Shown here: positions 1 to 11,562 of the stretch, one piece after another
How positions within the stretch are numbered: the stretch's first letter is position 1
Layout of the letters: each line of letters starts with the position of its first letter
Assembly: GCA_963969395.1 (NCBI GenBank)
Contig: OZ017802.1
Location: 7,628,501 to 7,692,500, forward strand
From: Pseudoscleropodium purum
Taxonomy: Eukaryota > Streptophyta > Bryopsida > Hypnales > Brachytheciaceae
Length of the DNA: 64,000 nt
Direction of reading: 5' to 3'
The notes under the pieces: generated by a model
What the model was told of the DNA's origin: nothing
The model's database searches: none
Seen by the model: the letters and a program-made list of their open reading frames with translations, nothing else
Translations under genes and position numbers: made by a program

Positions 1-1627
1 CGGTGGAATTAAAAATACCTAATTACCATGTGTCATCCACAGTCGCTCCTGTTGATATTGAATTGAAACTTGTATGTCTGAGCCAGACATCTCGAAGCTT
101 TGTAATTGATCAGAGAGGATGTGTTTTCATGCATTAGATTGTTCGGGATGTAGTTTGGATGCACTGCATTGACCTCCCTGCCATCTACCAGTTCGTCACA
201 AAAACTTAGCTAAACGTGAACGGTGAACGGTGTGATGGTGCCATCTATGTTGGTCTGAACTACACACGAAATTCACAACTAAATGTTTTCTGCTAGTTAC
301 CAATGGTATTAGATACGTTTACTTTCTACTGTAGTGATGTTATATAGCCACACTTAACTCAAGATAATGGCTAATGAACTAAGTACTAATCATTCTATTG
401 CAAATTAAGCATGAAGGTAATATTTTAGCTCATAAGCACACACTCCAAACTGGTAGACAGTATTCAACGAAAGCTATTAGTACGTATGTAAGGTGGCTGC
501 TTTCGACTCTCTAGCTTTTCTCCTGAATTTTAGCTTGTGTGATCGTATAATATGGACGTGTTGAGGTGTAAAGAGCCTGGGCCTACAGAAGGTGCTGACG
601 CAATAACTTTGCTGACTTCCGAGTTTCGGGATATGGCAAGAATCTGTCTATCATTCTAAGATTAGAATCAAAGGATGCTGTCAGGGTGAATGGACGACTC
701 TGCATCGTGGAGACGGCCAATCTCAATAACTCATGGGAGTGAACGTTTTGCGCTGTATGTGCATTACATCGACCAGTAGTTGCAAATTGGGCAATATTAT
801 CACCACTCGTGAAATCTTTCTGTGAGGAGTTCGCAGATCAGACATGAAATATGCTCGCGACGAGTGAGTATATTTTATGCGTTGTGGTGCGCTGGACCGA
901 CATGATCCGTTTCTGAAAACTGGGCACTCTCTGCAGTGAAGACCACAATTGCAGTTAATGCCAACTCAAGTTCTATAATAAGTGGAGGAGTACCCTGGTT
1001 GGCTTGTAGGAAGCCGTGCTTGGTGCAGGCTATTGCAAAATTTCCGCGGCTATTACACGGCCTCTTTGTTAGGATTGCAAAACTTGCTATATGCCGGAAG
1101 AGTTTTTGATAGGCTCAAACAAGTACAGAAATTTTTGAATTGACACGCGAATCGGAAACATAGCCCAAGTGACATGTCTCACGTGTAAACAGATTCTATT
1201 TGTTTACAAATGTGGCATAGTTGCTACGTATACGCACTAGAAATTGAGTTGTCTTTCGAGCATGTTCTTCAGGAGACGACTTCGAACCGGGTAGTTTTAT
1301 GTAACGTTTGTGTCCGTCTGTCATCTTTAGTGGCCATATAGGTGAATGTGTTAAGTGTTGCAGAATCTTCACACCCTCTCTTTTGCTCCTCCCTCGTACT
1401 CTGCGTTTATCTTCGGTTTTCATCTTATACCTCATGACATCGGTTCAGAGACAATTTCAGCATGAGGTTTGTCTGCATGAAATGGGAATCTCTCTTGATT
1501 CTAACCTCGTCTCAAACAAACACGGGTGGGGTGGTCTTTGATTGCTCCCAAGGTTGCTTGCGTAGCACTCTTCCTTCGTTTTCTCGTGGTCATGACTGAC
1601 CTTAATCTATTGTTTTCATCCTTGCAG
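1..1627. other. Left flank, probable introns or upstream exons of the SPOC gene
   Basis: This stretch precedes the first exon I can support (1628). The SPOC domain needs roughly 100 more residues upstream, so further exons must lie here or left of the window. I could not place them: no reading frame longer than about 110 codons is open and none resembles the missing part of the domain. The sequence is less AT-rich than the repeat-filled parts of the window, as expected for a genic region. Confidence 0.4.
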
Positions 1628-4202
1628 GTGGTTTCTCTTCTTGTGCAAGATGGGCTCGCAGATCAGGCATCTGCGCATGTGAAGGAGGTTAGTCATCTAC
1701 TTCTACTCATCATTCCTTCTTGTTTGAGTTCTCTCGGTATTGCATGCATTTGCTTTGCAAGAGATTCGCTCTTCAATGTTGTAGAATCCGGTATGTATAG
1801 AAACGTTTACTGGAAAATATTGCAGAAGGCTTGGTTCACAACCTCTGGGATCTAGCGCTCCTTCTGCACAACATTAACTAGTTGACGATGTAAGGATTTA
1901 GCTGCCGTGTTTGTTAAGGACTTATTTTAAAGGTATAAATTAGTTGACTGGGTTTGCTGGGTTATGGCGCTCCTGAGATTCTCTAACATGGATGCTTTGT
2001 TAGATGCTCTCGATAGAAAGGCGTGAGATTTTAAAAAGGATGGTCATGTCTTAATTGTCAGGAATGCTGAGCCTTTTGGTTACTAGCAGAACTCTTGCCA
2101 TTTAAATTCCATGGATACTGAAATTCTGAGATTGTTATCACCATTTTGAAATTTAGGTTTTGAATACGTGACTTGATTTACAAAGTACCAAAATTGGAAG
2201 TACTCACTGGATGGATCAACGAATTATAGTTGGTCATCGTTCTTTTATTCTTATTTCAGCGTGGACTCTCCGTATTTGCCATGGCAACTTCTGTTGGGTA
2301 TGCTGTAAAGGCCAACTGGCAGACCTTGTCTGATGCGTTGTTTTTTGTAAAAATTGACAGGTTGCAACTCAGTATCAAATGGGAGATAGAGTGGGTTTTG
2401 TGGAGCCTCGGTCGGGGTATGAGCTGTACTTGCTTCCACCTGGCAGTGGCACCACGAAACTCCTGAGTGAGCATGGTCACCAGGAGGTCTCACAAGAAGC
2501 AGTCGGCAAGGACGTAGTGTTAGTGGGTGTTATTGTGTGGCGTAGAAGCCGCTTATCATCTTCTTCTACTAGGCAGCCTGACCGTAACAATAATGTAAAG
2601 AGACATGCGGTTACATCCTCAACTCACCATCATGAGTCCAAGAGTAGTCGGGGGGCTGGGGTTGGTCCATCAAAAGATCAACCAAGCAGTGACCAACAAC
2701 CTAGATCGTCGAGGCCGCGAGGCACCAGTACTCCTGCATCTACTGTAAGCTCCGCTTCTGCTGCTGCTGCTGCTGCATCATCAATCCATCACCTTAAATT
2801 CCCAGTTGAGTCCTCCCCCACGAAAGAGACCTCCCCTACTAGTAAGAAATGGCCGTCCTCTTCTCCTACAGTAACCTCTAATGCACATGTGCTGAAATCT
2901 CACCATATCCTTCCCGCCCCCTCTGATGCTACAGCTGATATGCCTCCGGGCTTCTCTGTCCGGCCAACCGCTCAACCTTCTTCTTCTCCTGCTGCTGCTG
3001 CATCTAGACAGCACCTAGATCCTAGATCCGCCCCATCTTTACCCCCCGCAGATGGTCCTCCCGGGTTCTGGCCCCGGCCGGCACCAGCAGCCCAGCAATC
3101 CCTCTCGGAGGAAGATGATGACCTTCCTGAATTCGATTTCAGTGTGCATACCGTAGCAGTTGCAGCGGGGTCCCCCACTGGACAGTTCAATCCAGTGGGG
3201 TCGCCCCCTATTTCTCATCTCTCCCAATTTCCATCTCGTCAGCAGAGTCCTTCCAGAGTAATAGTACCACCACTTGAGCAGGGTAATAATTCTGTTCCAC
3301 CTGCTGACTTTAACTCCGGGTACACACCTAGACCTCCTGGTCTCCCTCCCCCTCCCCAGGACCCTGCTGCTTCGGCTTTTCTTTCCCGACCAAATTACTA
3401 CCCTGCAGTAGCAGCTGCTCCCATGTCTCATGAGGGCGATCAGTTTAGACCTTTGCAACAGGAGCCTCTGAGAGTAGGAGGTGGGCAACAAGCCATGTTG
3501 GGGGCAATGCCACAACAGCAACAGTATGGGGGGTCTATGCCAGTTGGGGCTGCACCTCCTTTGAGGAACGATTTGCCCGAGTGGCGTCCTTCAGCTCAGT
3601 TCCAACTCCGGCCTCCTCTGTATGAGGGGGCTGCTGCACCCCCTCCCCACCTGCATTTTGACCCGGCAGCGACTGTGGGTGGTGCTCCACCCCCTCTATT
3701 GCCTGTGCAACAACAGGATATGTCTTGGCCCACTCCCCAACATCATCAACAACAACACCAGCAGCAGCAAGCCCCACCCACGATTTTGCCGCCACCGCCA
3801 CCACCTCCACCTCCTCAGTGGCAACCTCAACCTCAACCTCAACCTCAACCTCAGGAGCAGACGCGCAGTCATTTCCAACCTCAATGGCAGCAGCAGCATT
3901 CCAATCACTTCCAACAGCACGCTCCTCCTCAACAACAGCATATGGCTCCTCCTGTTAGGCCTGCGGATCCGAGAGGTGGTTCTTTTAATTCCTGGGAGGC
4001 CACGGCAGCTCCTCCCCCCTGGGATGTGGCTGGAACTCGGAATGCAAACAACAGCAACAATAATGAGCACCATAGAGATAATAGAACTAGTGGTGACCAC
4101 CGCATGAAGGATTCTCGTTCTAATGACCAGCTCTCATGGCATGACAACAGAGACAACCACAGAAATGCCAATGGTGGAAGGTCTGATTTCCGTCGAAGGT
4201 AG
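1628..4202 (+). CDS. SPOC-domain protein, C-terminal part (two exons seen, 5' partial)
   Basis: The two supported exons are 1628-1687 and 2361-4202, joined by a GT-AG intron (GTTAGT donor at 1688, TTGACAG acceptor ending 2360); both junctions are phase 0. The joined protein reads LLVQDGLADQASAHVKE, then VATQYQMGDRVGFVEP and YELYLLPPG, and ends the domain with GVIVWRR. This is the C-terminal half of a SPOC domain, the phospho-peptide-binding module of nuclear transcription and RNA-processing proteins. The tail of about 550 residues is low complexity: polyalanine, polyproline, QP repeats, several PPGF motifs and an acidic DDDLPEFDFS motif that I associate with plant TFIIS/PHD-SPOC proteins. FPA-like identity is the alternative. 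The C-terminus is rich in N, D, R and H. The protein is presumably nuclear. The start codon and N-terminal domains are missing, so the subfamily stays open. Stop codon TAG at 4200-4202. Confidence 0.8.
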
Positions 4203-4909
4203 TCTCAATTAATTGGTTGACAGAAAAAGAAGCTCCAGTAGCACCTGTCCATTTTAGTTTTTTTTGCAATGCGCTAGGAGGAACATGAATATATTAAATT
4301 GTCCCACTGAAAACTTGGTGGGGGTTGAATTTTCAAAGATATCATACCTAATGATATCTGGAGGCCACTGTAGTTATGGCATATGAGCTCTCATCTTTGT
4401 ATGTAAAAGACTATGTGGTTGATTTCTGTTAGCAGAGAATTTTGGGACAACTAGAGCTGCATTGAAGTAGAAATCACTGGAGTGGTGTGACAGTTAGTAC
4501 TAGCACTTCTGAGTTTTTGGAAATTTAGAAATTTTGGATGTCTTTGGATGTCACATGAACATGAATTGTATCTTCATTGTATAATCATGTATCATGTATA
4601 ACATGGGTTTTCAAGTAATCAACAGGGCTGACATATTGTGCCAAATTGATATGTGGTATGCACATTCTCATCAGTCCTGAAGCAATGTCATTTGGTTTGG
4701 GGGGAGTATCATACTGACATTTCTGAGGATTAGATAGAATGAAGAAGGTGAGAATCACCCAAGTCTAGATCATCTGTTGGTGTCAGATCTGCTGCAAATA
4801 CTGTGGTATAGTAAATTTTACATGTGACTGACTTGTTGGTTTGATAACAAATGTGGCTGTTATTCAGAATTGTCCCAATTTTTACATGAAGTTGAACTTA
4901 TTTGCCCTA
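4203..4909 (+). other. 3' UTR and flank of the SPOC gene
   Basis: Non-coding and T-rich after the stop codon, and presumably holds the 3' UTR. I see no unambiguous polyadenylation signal and no reading frame of interest. Confidence 0.4.
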
Positions 4910-5510
4910 TTATATAGTGCATGTCACAAAATAACCTTACACTGAGTGTCACAAAATAAACTTACAGCAAACTGAATTTACGAGGAATATTTTTACTAAT
5001 GTAGTGCATGTTAAAAAATAAACTTACAACAAACTGAATTTACAAGGGAAGAATGTTTTTACTAATGATGTTTGTAATGACTCTTCAACTTAAGTACTAC
5101 TATAAAAAAATATATAATGGCATGTATGTTAATTTCATCATACTTTGTACAAACTACTCATAGTATAAATTTGTTCCTCCTTATTAAATAAATTATAATG
5201 GCATGTATGTTAATTTCATAATACTCCATACAAACTAATAGGAAAAATCAATGCATTGAAAGAAAATAAACTTATAGCAAACTAAATATAAACTAATAGG
5301 AGAAATCAATGCGTTGAAACAAAATAAACTTATAGCAAACTAAATATACAAAAGAGTAATATTTTTTCCCTAATGATGTTTGTAATGACTCTTTGACATA
5401 AATACTACTAATGCAAAACTGTTCCTCCCTATATAAAGTTATAATGTCATGTACATTTATTCCACAATACAAACTAATTGGAAAAATTAGTGCATTGAAA
5501 CATTTTAGGT
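4910..5510. repeat. Irregular tandem segmental duplications, AT-rich
   Basis: Several blocks recur in direct orientation with about 10 percent divergence. The phrase AAAATAAACTTA(C/T)A(G/A)CAAACT appears near 4955, 5020, 5267 and 5323. TTTTTACTAATGATGTTTGTAA is near 5055 and is repeated in similar form near 5366. ATAATGGCATGTATGTTAAT is near 5114 and again near 5197. CAAACTAATAGG(A)AAAATCAATGC occurs around 5231 and 5289. Units are nested (about 60 bp and about 300 bp), which suggests stepwise local duplication. There is no coding capacity. Confidence 0.65.
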
Positions 5511-5827
5511 GTTGGATGGATGTGGCAATGACATATAAATTTTTTTATAAGCCTTCCTATTTGTATCACAACTTAGTTTAGCCTATTTTGGTTACATTGA
5601 TTTGTCCTATAACTTTGACCTATTGATGATTGGACAAAATTACAATCAACTAAATTTTTTATTTTTGTGAAAATTGATACAATTCATTAATACATCTACT
5701 TACACTAGTTAATTGTTATACAAATGAAATGTAACTTTGGTAAATTAGTGTCACATGCTCTCATAAGATAAATCAATGTAATGCTTATCGTGCAATACTA
5801 TACTATGAAGGGAGTCACCTTAGATGG

Positions 5828-6153
5828 TAAGTAGGAGGTTCTAAAAGAACACAAGCTCTAAAACCATCCACCTCCTCAAATGTACATTATTTGTACATGT
5901 TGCTTTTTTGTAGCCTTCAGCAATATACAAACTATGTACATTATAGAAGGTGGGCAATTTTAGAGTTCAATGCCATTTCAACTTCAAAATTTCATAACTA
6001 ATTCCATGAAGCTCCCCCCAAAATGAAACAACTTGGATTAGATGCGAATTCCACTTGTCTTTCAAGGAAAATTTACCAAAATATTTCAAGAAGTTCCACC
6101 CCCCAAAATTAGTTCAAACTCTTAAGTAGTCAATTTATGGACCTCCTACCTTA
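5828..6153. mobile_element. MITE, TAAGGTAGG-ended group (subfamily F)
   Basis: The left end reads TAAGTAGGAGGTTCTAAAAG. The right end, reverse-complemented, reads TAAGGTAGGAGGTCCATAAA, giving imperfect inverted ends about 20 bp long. The element is 326 bp, with no coding capacity. The ends start with TA, as expected for a TA target duplication, and match those of the 276-bp MITEs elsewhere in the window. A related copy begins at 51868. Confidence 0.6.
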
Positions 6154-6446
6154 GTCAATTTTGTCTTTAAAGTTTGATCTCTATGTTGGCCAAATTATTT
6201 GAGTATTGTATGGTTGTTTCTAGTTAGATTGTACCTAAATGAGATCAAAGAAGGTACCATTTGCAACTCACAAAACAACAAGAAAACCGCTTTATTAGGA
6301 TTTATAATTTATACCAATGTTCAAGGGTTTATTGAAAAGTAAGTGCCATAAACAATAGTGGGGTTTGCAAAACATATTTCTTAGAAGGGATGGCAATTTC
6401 TTTTTCAAAGAAAAAAATTGGGGAGAAAAAACAAACCTTTCTATTT

Positions 6447-7345
6447 TTAACCTCCTAAAAGGACAAGAGTCCCCTCAAGGGACTTTTGAAGGTTTGGATA
6501 GGTTCCTATGATTTCAATATTTGACATGATTGTAAAAAAGAAAAGCTTATATATAAAAACTCACTAGCTTTATAGGAATATAATTTTTTTTCAATTAGTG
6601 CTTGGAAGCAAAAGTTATGCTACAAGAAGTTCAAAATAGAGGTCATTGGATAGCACAAAAAGAATTGTAAAAATTCAAAATAAAATTCTCAAAATTTTAT
6701 TTGTCATAGAAAATGTTTTTGTATACATGGAAAGCTTTGATTCATTTTATTTAGATTAATGATGAGAAATTTATGGAGAATCTTGTTTTAGGGGCAATCA
6801 AAACATCTTCTTCAAAAAATAAATTACAAGATCCATTTTAAAACTTAGATGATACAGTTTTTCAAAAAAAAGAAGTTCCACATGGTTTAATTTTCTTGCT
6901 AGAACAATCTCATTGTTGGAATTAGTGTGTTTCAACTCCATCTTAGAGATATTAATGATTTAGTTTCTTGTTCTATCTCATACCTACTTCTACTTAATAT
7001 TTTTTAAGAATGAAATTCAAATTTTTTTCACAAGACTCTTAATAAATCTTCAATATATAAAATTTTTAATTCAAAATGTATTTTGCAAGGATTTTAAGTT
7101 TTAAGAATCCAAACTCTTAAAATCAAATTCTAAGACAAGGTATACAAAAATACGTTTTTTTTTCACTTTAAATGCAAATTTCTTGGAATCTATTTGATGA
7201 AAGTCTTTGAAATTTCTTCCCTACAATCTCATACAAATCAAGTGTAAGATCCTATGGTTAGATATGCAAAAAAAAACGTTTTAACATTTTGTCCTTTGCA
7301 ATAGAAATGGTTGTTTTGAGTGTTTTTTGGTCCTTTAGAGGTTAA
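6447..7345. mobile_element. TTAA-flanked element with piggyBac-like ends (subfamily A)
   Basis: The left end reads TTAACCTCCTAAAAGGACAA. The right end, reverse-complemented, reads TTAACCTCTAAAGGACCAAA. So about 900 bp is bounded by inverted repeats of about 18 bp that start directly after TTAA on both sides. TTAA target sites and CC(C/T) ends are the hallmark of the piggyBac superfamily. There is no transposase frame, so it is non-autonomous. Its interior (for example AAGATCCTATGGTTAGA near 7250) recurs at 23814-24510, 41428-42237 and inside subfamily B. Confidence 0.65.
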
Positions 7346-8956
7346 ACATCTTTCAAATCACATTTGCCAAGTTTCTTTAATAATTTAGCAAGGATTGTCA
7401 ACCTTAGCCACTAGGTACGGTAGCAATTAGTAGTTTATTTTTTCTTTCATCCAATTACATCCTTCCACACAACTATATTCTAAAGGATGAAAATCGTACT
7501 TGTTAAAACTTTTTCCTCGATTGTCAACTTTATTCTCTAATTCCAACTAAATTCTCTAATGTTGAATTCTTCAAGTTGCCAAAGACCATTTATTCTATAA
7601 AATATTCAAAGTTGAAACTTCACCTTTGGATATGAACGCAAATAGTTTATTCAATTACCTTGAACTTTACAATCTTTAGTATGCTCAAAAATCCTTAATA
7701 TGCTAAAAGATGTAGGATGTAGAAATTACAAGGTCTATACAAGTGAAATTGTTCTTTATAAGAACACTATGTTGTTTTTTTAAATGAATTTCAAACCTCA
7801 TTTACACATGGTAAATCCCCGAGTTTTTTTCAATAACTAAAAACGTGAGATATTAGTTCAATTTTAGATTAAAAAATCCATCTATAATTTAAAACCTCAA
7901 ACTATGATTAATAGAAAGAATTTAGATGGGGTGATGAAAAGCATACTTTAAACCTTTTCCATATTTTGCCCCCAACTTTTGATCAAAGACTTCAAATCAC
8001 AAATGACTTTTTGAAGTTGGAATCAACTTGATTCTCTCTAACATTTTTTTAGTTAGATAAATTTTGAGAAAAATTTGTTTTCCAGTTATTTGCAAATGAA
8101 GTCTACAATAATATAGACATTTATAATATGATATAATATGATTGATTACAAAATAAAAATAATTTATTATTATTATAAATGTGATTGAAAAAAAAGATTG
8201 TACAACATATTTTGAATCTAAAGTGTTCTTCAATAAAACTTCAAAACAATGATAGGATGTAGCCAAAATTCATAGATATAACTATACTAAATTTATTTTG
8301 ATGCTTTTATTTGATATTTTATAACATGATGGTAAATTATATTAATTTTTTCATACTTATGGTTTTAGATATTGGAATACTATTGAGTATATATTCTCAA
8401 AAATTTGAAACTCAAATCTACAGATATGTTCATCTAATATACTTGCAACTATTGTAAAAAGGAATTCTAAGAAAATCAATTGTAGGTTCTGTAGAAGTCT
8501 TCAAATTTATCTTCCTTCAACATGTATTTCTTTATATAGGAAAAATCGATGATTCATCATAAAATTGTTACAAATGGAAAATTTTAGTATTATATTTTTT
8601 AAATTGAATTTTTATTTGACAAATCCAAATGTCAAAGCACCTATTTTATACTCTTTTAGAACTCTTACTTAGAGAATTATTCTATACTTGGTCTTTCTAT
8701 AGTACAATCTTCTCAAAGGTTAAACCTTGTTTGTTTTATTTATTTTTTAAACTAAGTTTTTAGAGATTCTAGAAAAAATTACTATTGTACCTGGCTATTG
8801 AAGTAAGATGGAAAAACTAAATAAAATAACAAAAGTTGAATTTTTGTGAAAATTACTTCGAAAGGGAGCCAAAAAGCAATACATTAATGTTGTAGATGAT
8901 GAACTATCAAAAAATGGGCCACATGCAAATCTTAAAATAATATATTTGACACCCTC
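7346..8956. other. AT-rich intergenic sequence
   Basis: Very AT-rich, with no open frame longer than about 90 codons (7997-8266, - strand, of biased low-complexity composition and probably chance). I recognise no element ends here; it is probably older decayed repeats. Confidence 0.4.
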
Positions 8957-9546
8957 TTAATTTTGAAGAGCTCTAACGTCTACTTTTCAAACAACAAATA
9001 GATTGAAAATCACTTATTTTTCTCATTATTGTTTTGATGAAAATCATCCTAATTTGTAAAGATACTTTATCAAGTTGATGTCCTATCTAATGGTTGGATT
9101 TGGTATTAATAGAATATATATTTTTCTAAAATTACAAATATAGAAGTAGGTCAAGTGGTCACCAAGCCAAAATTGCATTGACTATAATTCAAAATTGAAT
9201 TTGCAAAAATGAGGTCACAGATAAATAGATTTAAAGAAAAAGAAAATTTCAAAAAACCACCCTATCAAGATAACCTCATTTCAAATCCATTCCAATGAAT
9301 TTTACTCAAAAAATGACAATATTTTGTTTCTAATTGAATTTAGGAGTTTTAAAATTTCCTTTCAAAATTTATAGAAAAATATTGGTGATAGCATAGGTGA
9401 ATCTAACTATACAAATGGAATCTAAAACTCAAAACCTACAACTTTTATTTGTATATGAGTTCCAAAATATTCTCCCAAATAATACTTTATGATGATTTTT
9501 CTCAAATTGTCAATCCTAGATAAGACTCTAGACGTTTAGGAGTTCA
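8957..9546. mobile_element. TTAA-flanked element (subfamily C), first copy
   Basis: This is homologous over its whole length to 44411-44987. Shared stretches include the phrase around TCAAGTT(G/C)(A/T)TGTCCTATC, TTTTTCTAAAATTACAAATRT, and the right end GTTTAGGAGTT. The left edge is TTAA (8957-8960). The right edge is TTCA, one change from TTAA. It is non-coding and about 590 bp. Confidence 0.55.
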
Positions 9547-11098
9547 TGTTTCCTTATAATTAAAGAAGGCAAATTCTTGAAAAAAATTTGAAATTTTTAT
9601 TTATTTTAAAAGATGTTTTTGAACTATTTTTTCCAACTTTAATTTATTATTCAACATGAAATGCTCAATGAAATGCTGATCCTGAAAGTTGGTTGCAAAT
9701 GTACAGTAGTAGTGGACAAAATACAACAAATATTATATGTCTTTTTTGCAATCATTTGTGATTATACAAAGTACAATTATACTATGTATCATTGATATTC
9801 TATACCTTCAATGTAGAGATTCAATTGGTCAAGGATGGTGGGGTGCATTTCATTGATTATTAAATATACTTGTTTTAGGTAGTCAAAGAAAATAATTCAT
9901 ATTGAAATTAAACTAGAACTGGTATGAACCTATATTAGTCTATAACCCCCAATCATAAATGCAATATGGTATTTTGGAGGGATATTTGACATCAAAAGTC
10001 TATAAGTTGAACTGTACACTAGAGATAAGTTTTTATTCTTATGGAATCCAATGACACTTTTAATTTGGTTCATTATTACACCTCCCATATGTGAGAAAAT
10101 CTCAAATATAGTCACAAATAAGAAAATTAAATTAAATTCTTGTTGTTGTTTTTAATTTTAAATTCAGCTATAATTACTATGGAAGACATTTGGCATAAAA
10201 TTTCACTTGTGAGCCAACACTTTTTATATTACTTCATAATCATCAATAATAAATTCACCATTAGTGTAATTAATATTATCCTAATCCTACTTCTAATGGC
10301 AATAGACCAATATTCAAATGTGGCTTCTCAATGTAAGATGAAGCCATTTCTTGTAGTGGTGACTTTGTATAGATTATGTGGCCCTATTTCCTACTATTTG
10401 TATGACTTTGATAACTTTTTTTATTCTTTTTTATTTGAAACAACATTGTAGGGCATAAACTTTGATATTTTGAGTATCTTGGACATCATTTGACATTAAT
10501 TTTTCCAAATTTCAACCATTATCTTCAATAATTTTCAATATTTTTTAGTTGAACTATTTGGAATTATTTTTTTGTCAAACTTGCTTCTTCCCTATGGTTG
10601 TGTCATATATATAAGCATAGGATTCAATCATATTTAATGTAGCATCTAAATATAAATTGCTAATCATTAAATTATCAAATCCAATGGTGTATATCATATA
10701 TATTTTAGTGCATATATCACATTTTAGAAGTCAATATGGTGGCTTGTAATAATATGGTTCTATTTATTCCTTTGAATGTTAAGGGATAACTATTTCTAAT
10801 AGAGAAGTCTCCAAGCCAAGTCTGAGAAGCCATATCACAATTCCATGTTTTTCAATCTTGTGTTTTTACTTTCATATTGAAAATGTGTTTACTTGAAAAT
10901 CTAGATAATAAAATATTTTTATCTTTGTAGGATAATTGTACACCTTTTTATAAATACAAATCTTCAATCAAATCAATCATTGGAGGTACATACTTGTAAG
11001 AGAATATAGAAGTCAAAAGGTAAAATCAACTAACCCCTTGTTATATTTTGTGGTTTTTTTTCACTTAGTATAAGAAACAATGAGAACTTGCCTAATGT
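9547..11098. other. AT-rich intergenic sequence left of the hAT-like element
   Basis: No recognisable gene or element ends. A 103-codon frame at 10140-10451 (+) is hydrophobic with AT-driven codon content. I judge it a chance frame. The last eight bases before the neighbouring element (11099-11106) are its target duplication. Confidence 0.4.
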
Positions 11099-11115
11099 TT
11101 CAAAAGCAGGGTTGA
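11099..11115 (+). repeat. 8-bp target duplication plus left terminal inverted repeat
   Basis: TTCAAAAG (11099-11106) is followed by CAGGGTTGA, the left end of the large element. The same octamer follows the right end exactly. An 8-bp duplication and a terminus of the CAGGG type (compare the CAGGG start of maize Ac) are the standard marks of hAT transposons. Confidence 0.8.
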
Positions 11116-11116
11116 C

Positions 11117-11266
11117 GAATCTCAACGTCCGCCCCAAAATAGCGTCCGTTTTCCGAACACTAGCGGACGCAGCATCCCTCCCGCCATCGGAAGGCGGACG
11201 GCCGGGGCGGTCAGGCGGACAGACCAGACGGGGTGGACGGACAGGGCGGACGGGGCGAACTTTGCA
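11117..11266. repeat. Subterminal CpG-rich CGGACG tract, left end
   Basis: A sharp GC-rich island in AT-rich DNA, built from short words such as GGCGGACGG, GGACGGACAGG and ACGTCCGCC. It lies immediately inside the left terminus and mirrors the tract at 22487-22650. Clustered short motifs next to the ends are typical binding sites for hAT transposases. Open frames across it are artefacts of its composition. Confidence 0.75.
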
Positions 11267-11562
11267 TTGCCATTAGTCATTAAAATTTTTTATATTGTTA
11301 TGTAATTTGAATGTTATACAATAAAAAATGAATGCATCCACGTAAAATAAGATGTATATATAAAAATATTTTTATACGCAAATGAAAATATAGCATCTTT
11401 ATATATAAATATATATGTATAAACAAAATACATGAAAACATAGTTCCAATATCACTATTGAATCCTATACGATCTTTTTAAGATCTAAATCTTTCACATT
11501 CTTTTTTGTTTTTAAACAATGAAAGGACCATTATTTTTAAAAAACAAAATTCTCTTCAAATC

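Noticed and set aside
3039..4107. Long antisense and shifted frames over the SPOC tail
   Set aside because: By-products of the low-complexity Pro/Gln-coding repeats. The + frame is supported by the SPOC domain and the splice junction.
10140..10451. 103-codon hydrophobic frame
   Set aside because: AT-rich DNA readily gives Ile/Leu/Phe/Tyr-rich frames. There is no signal for a gene around it.
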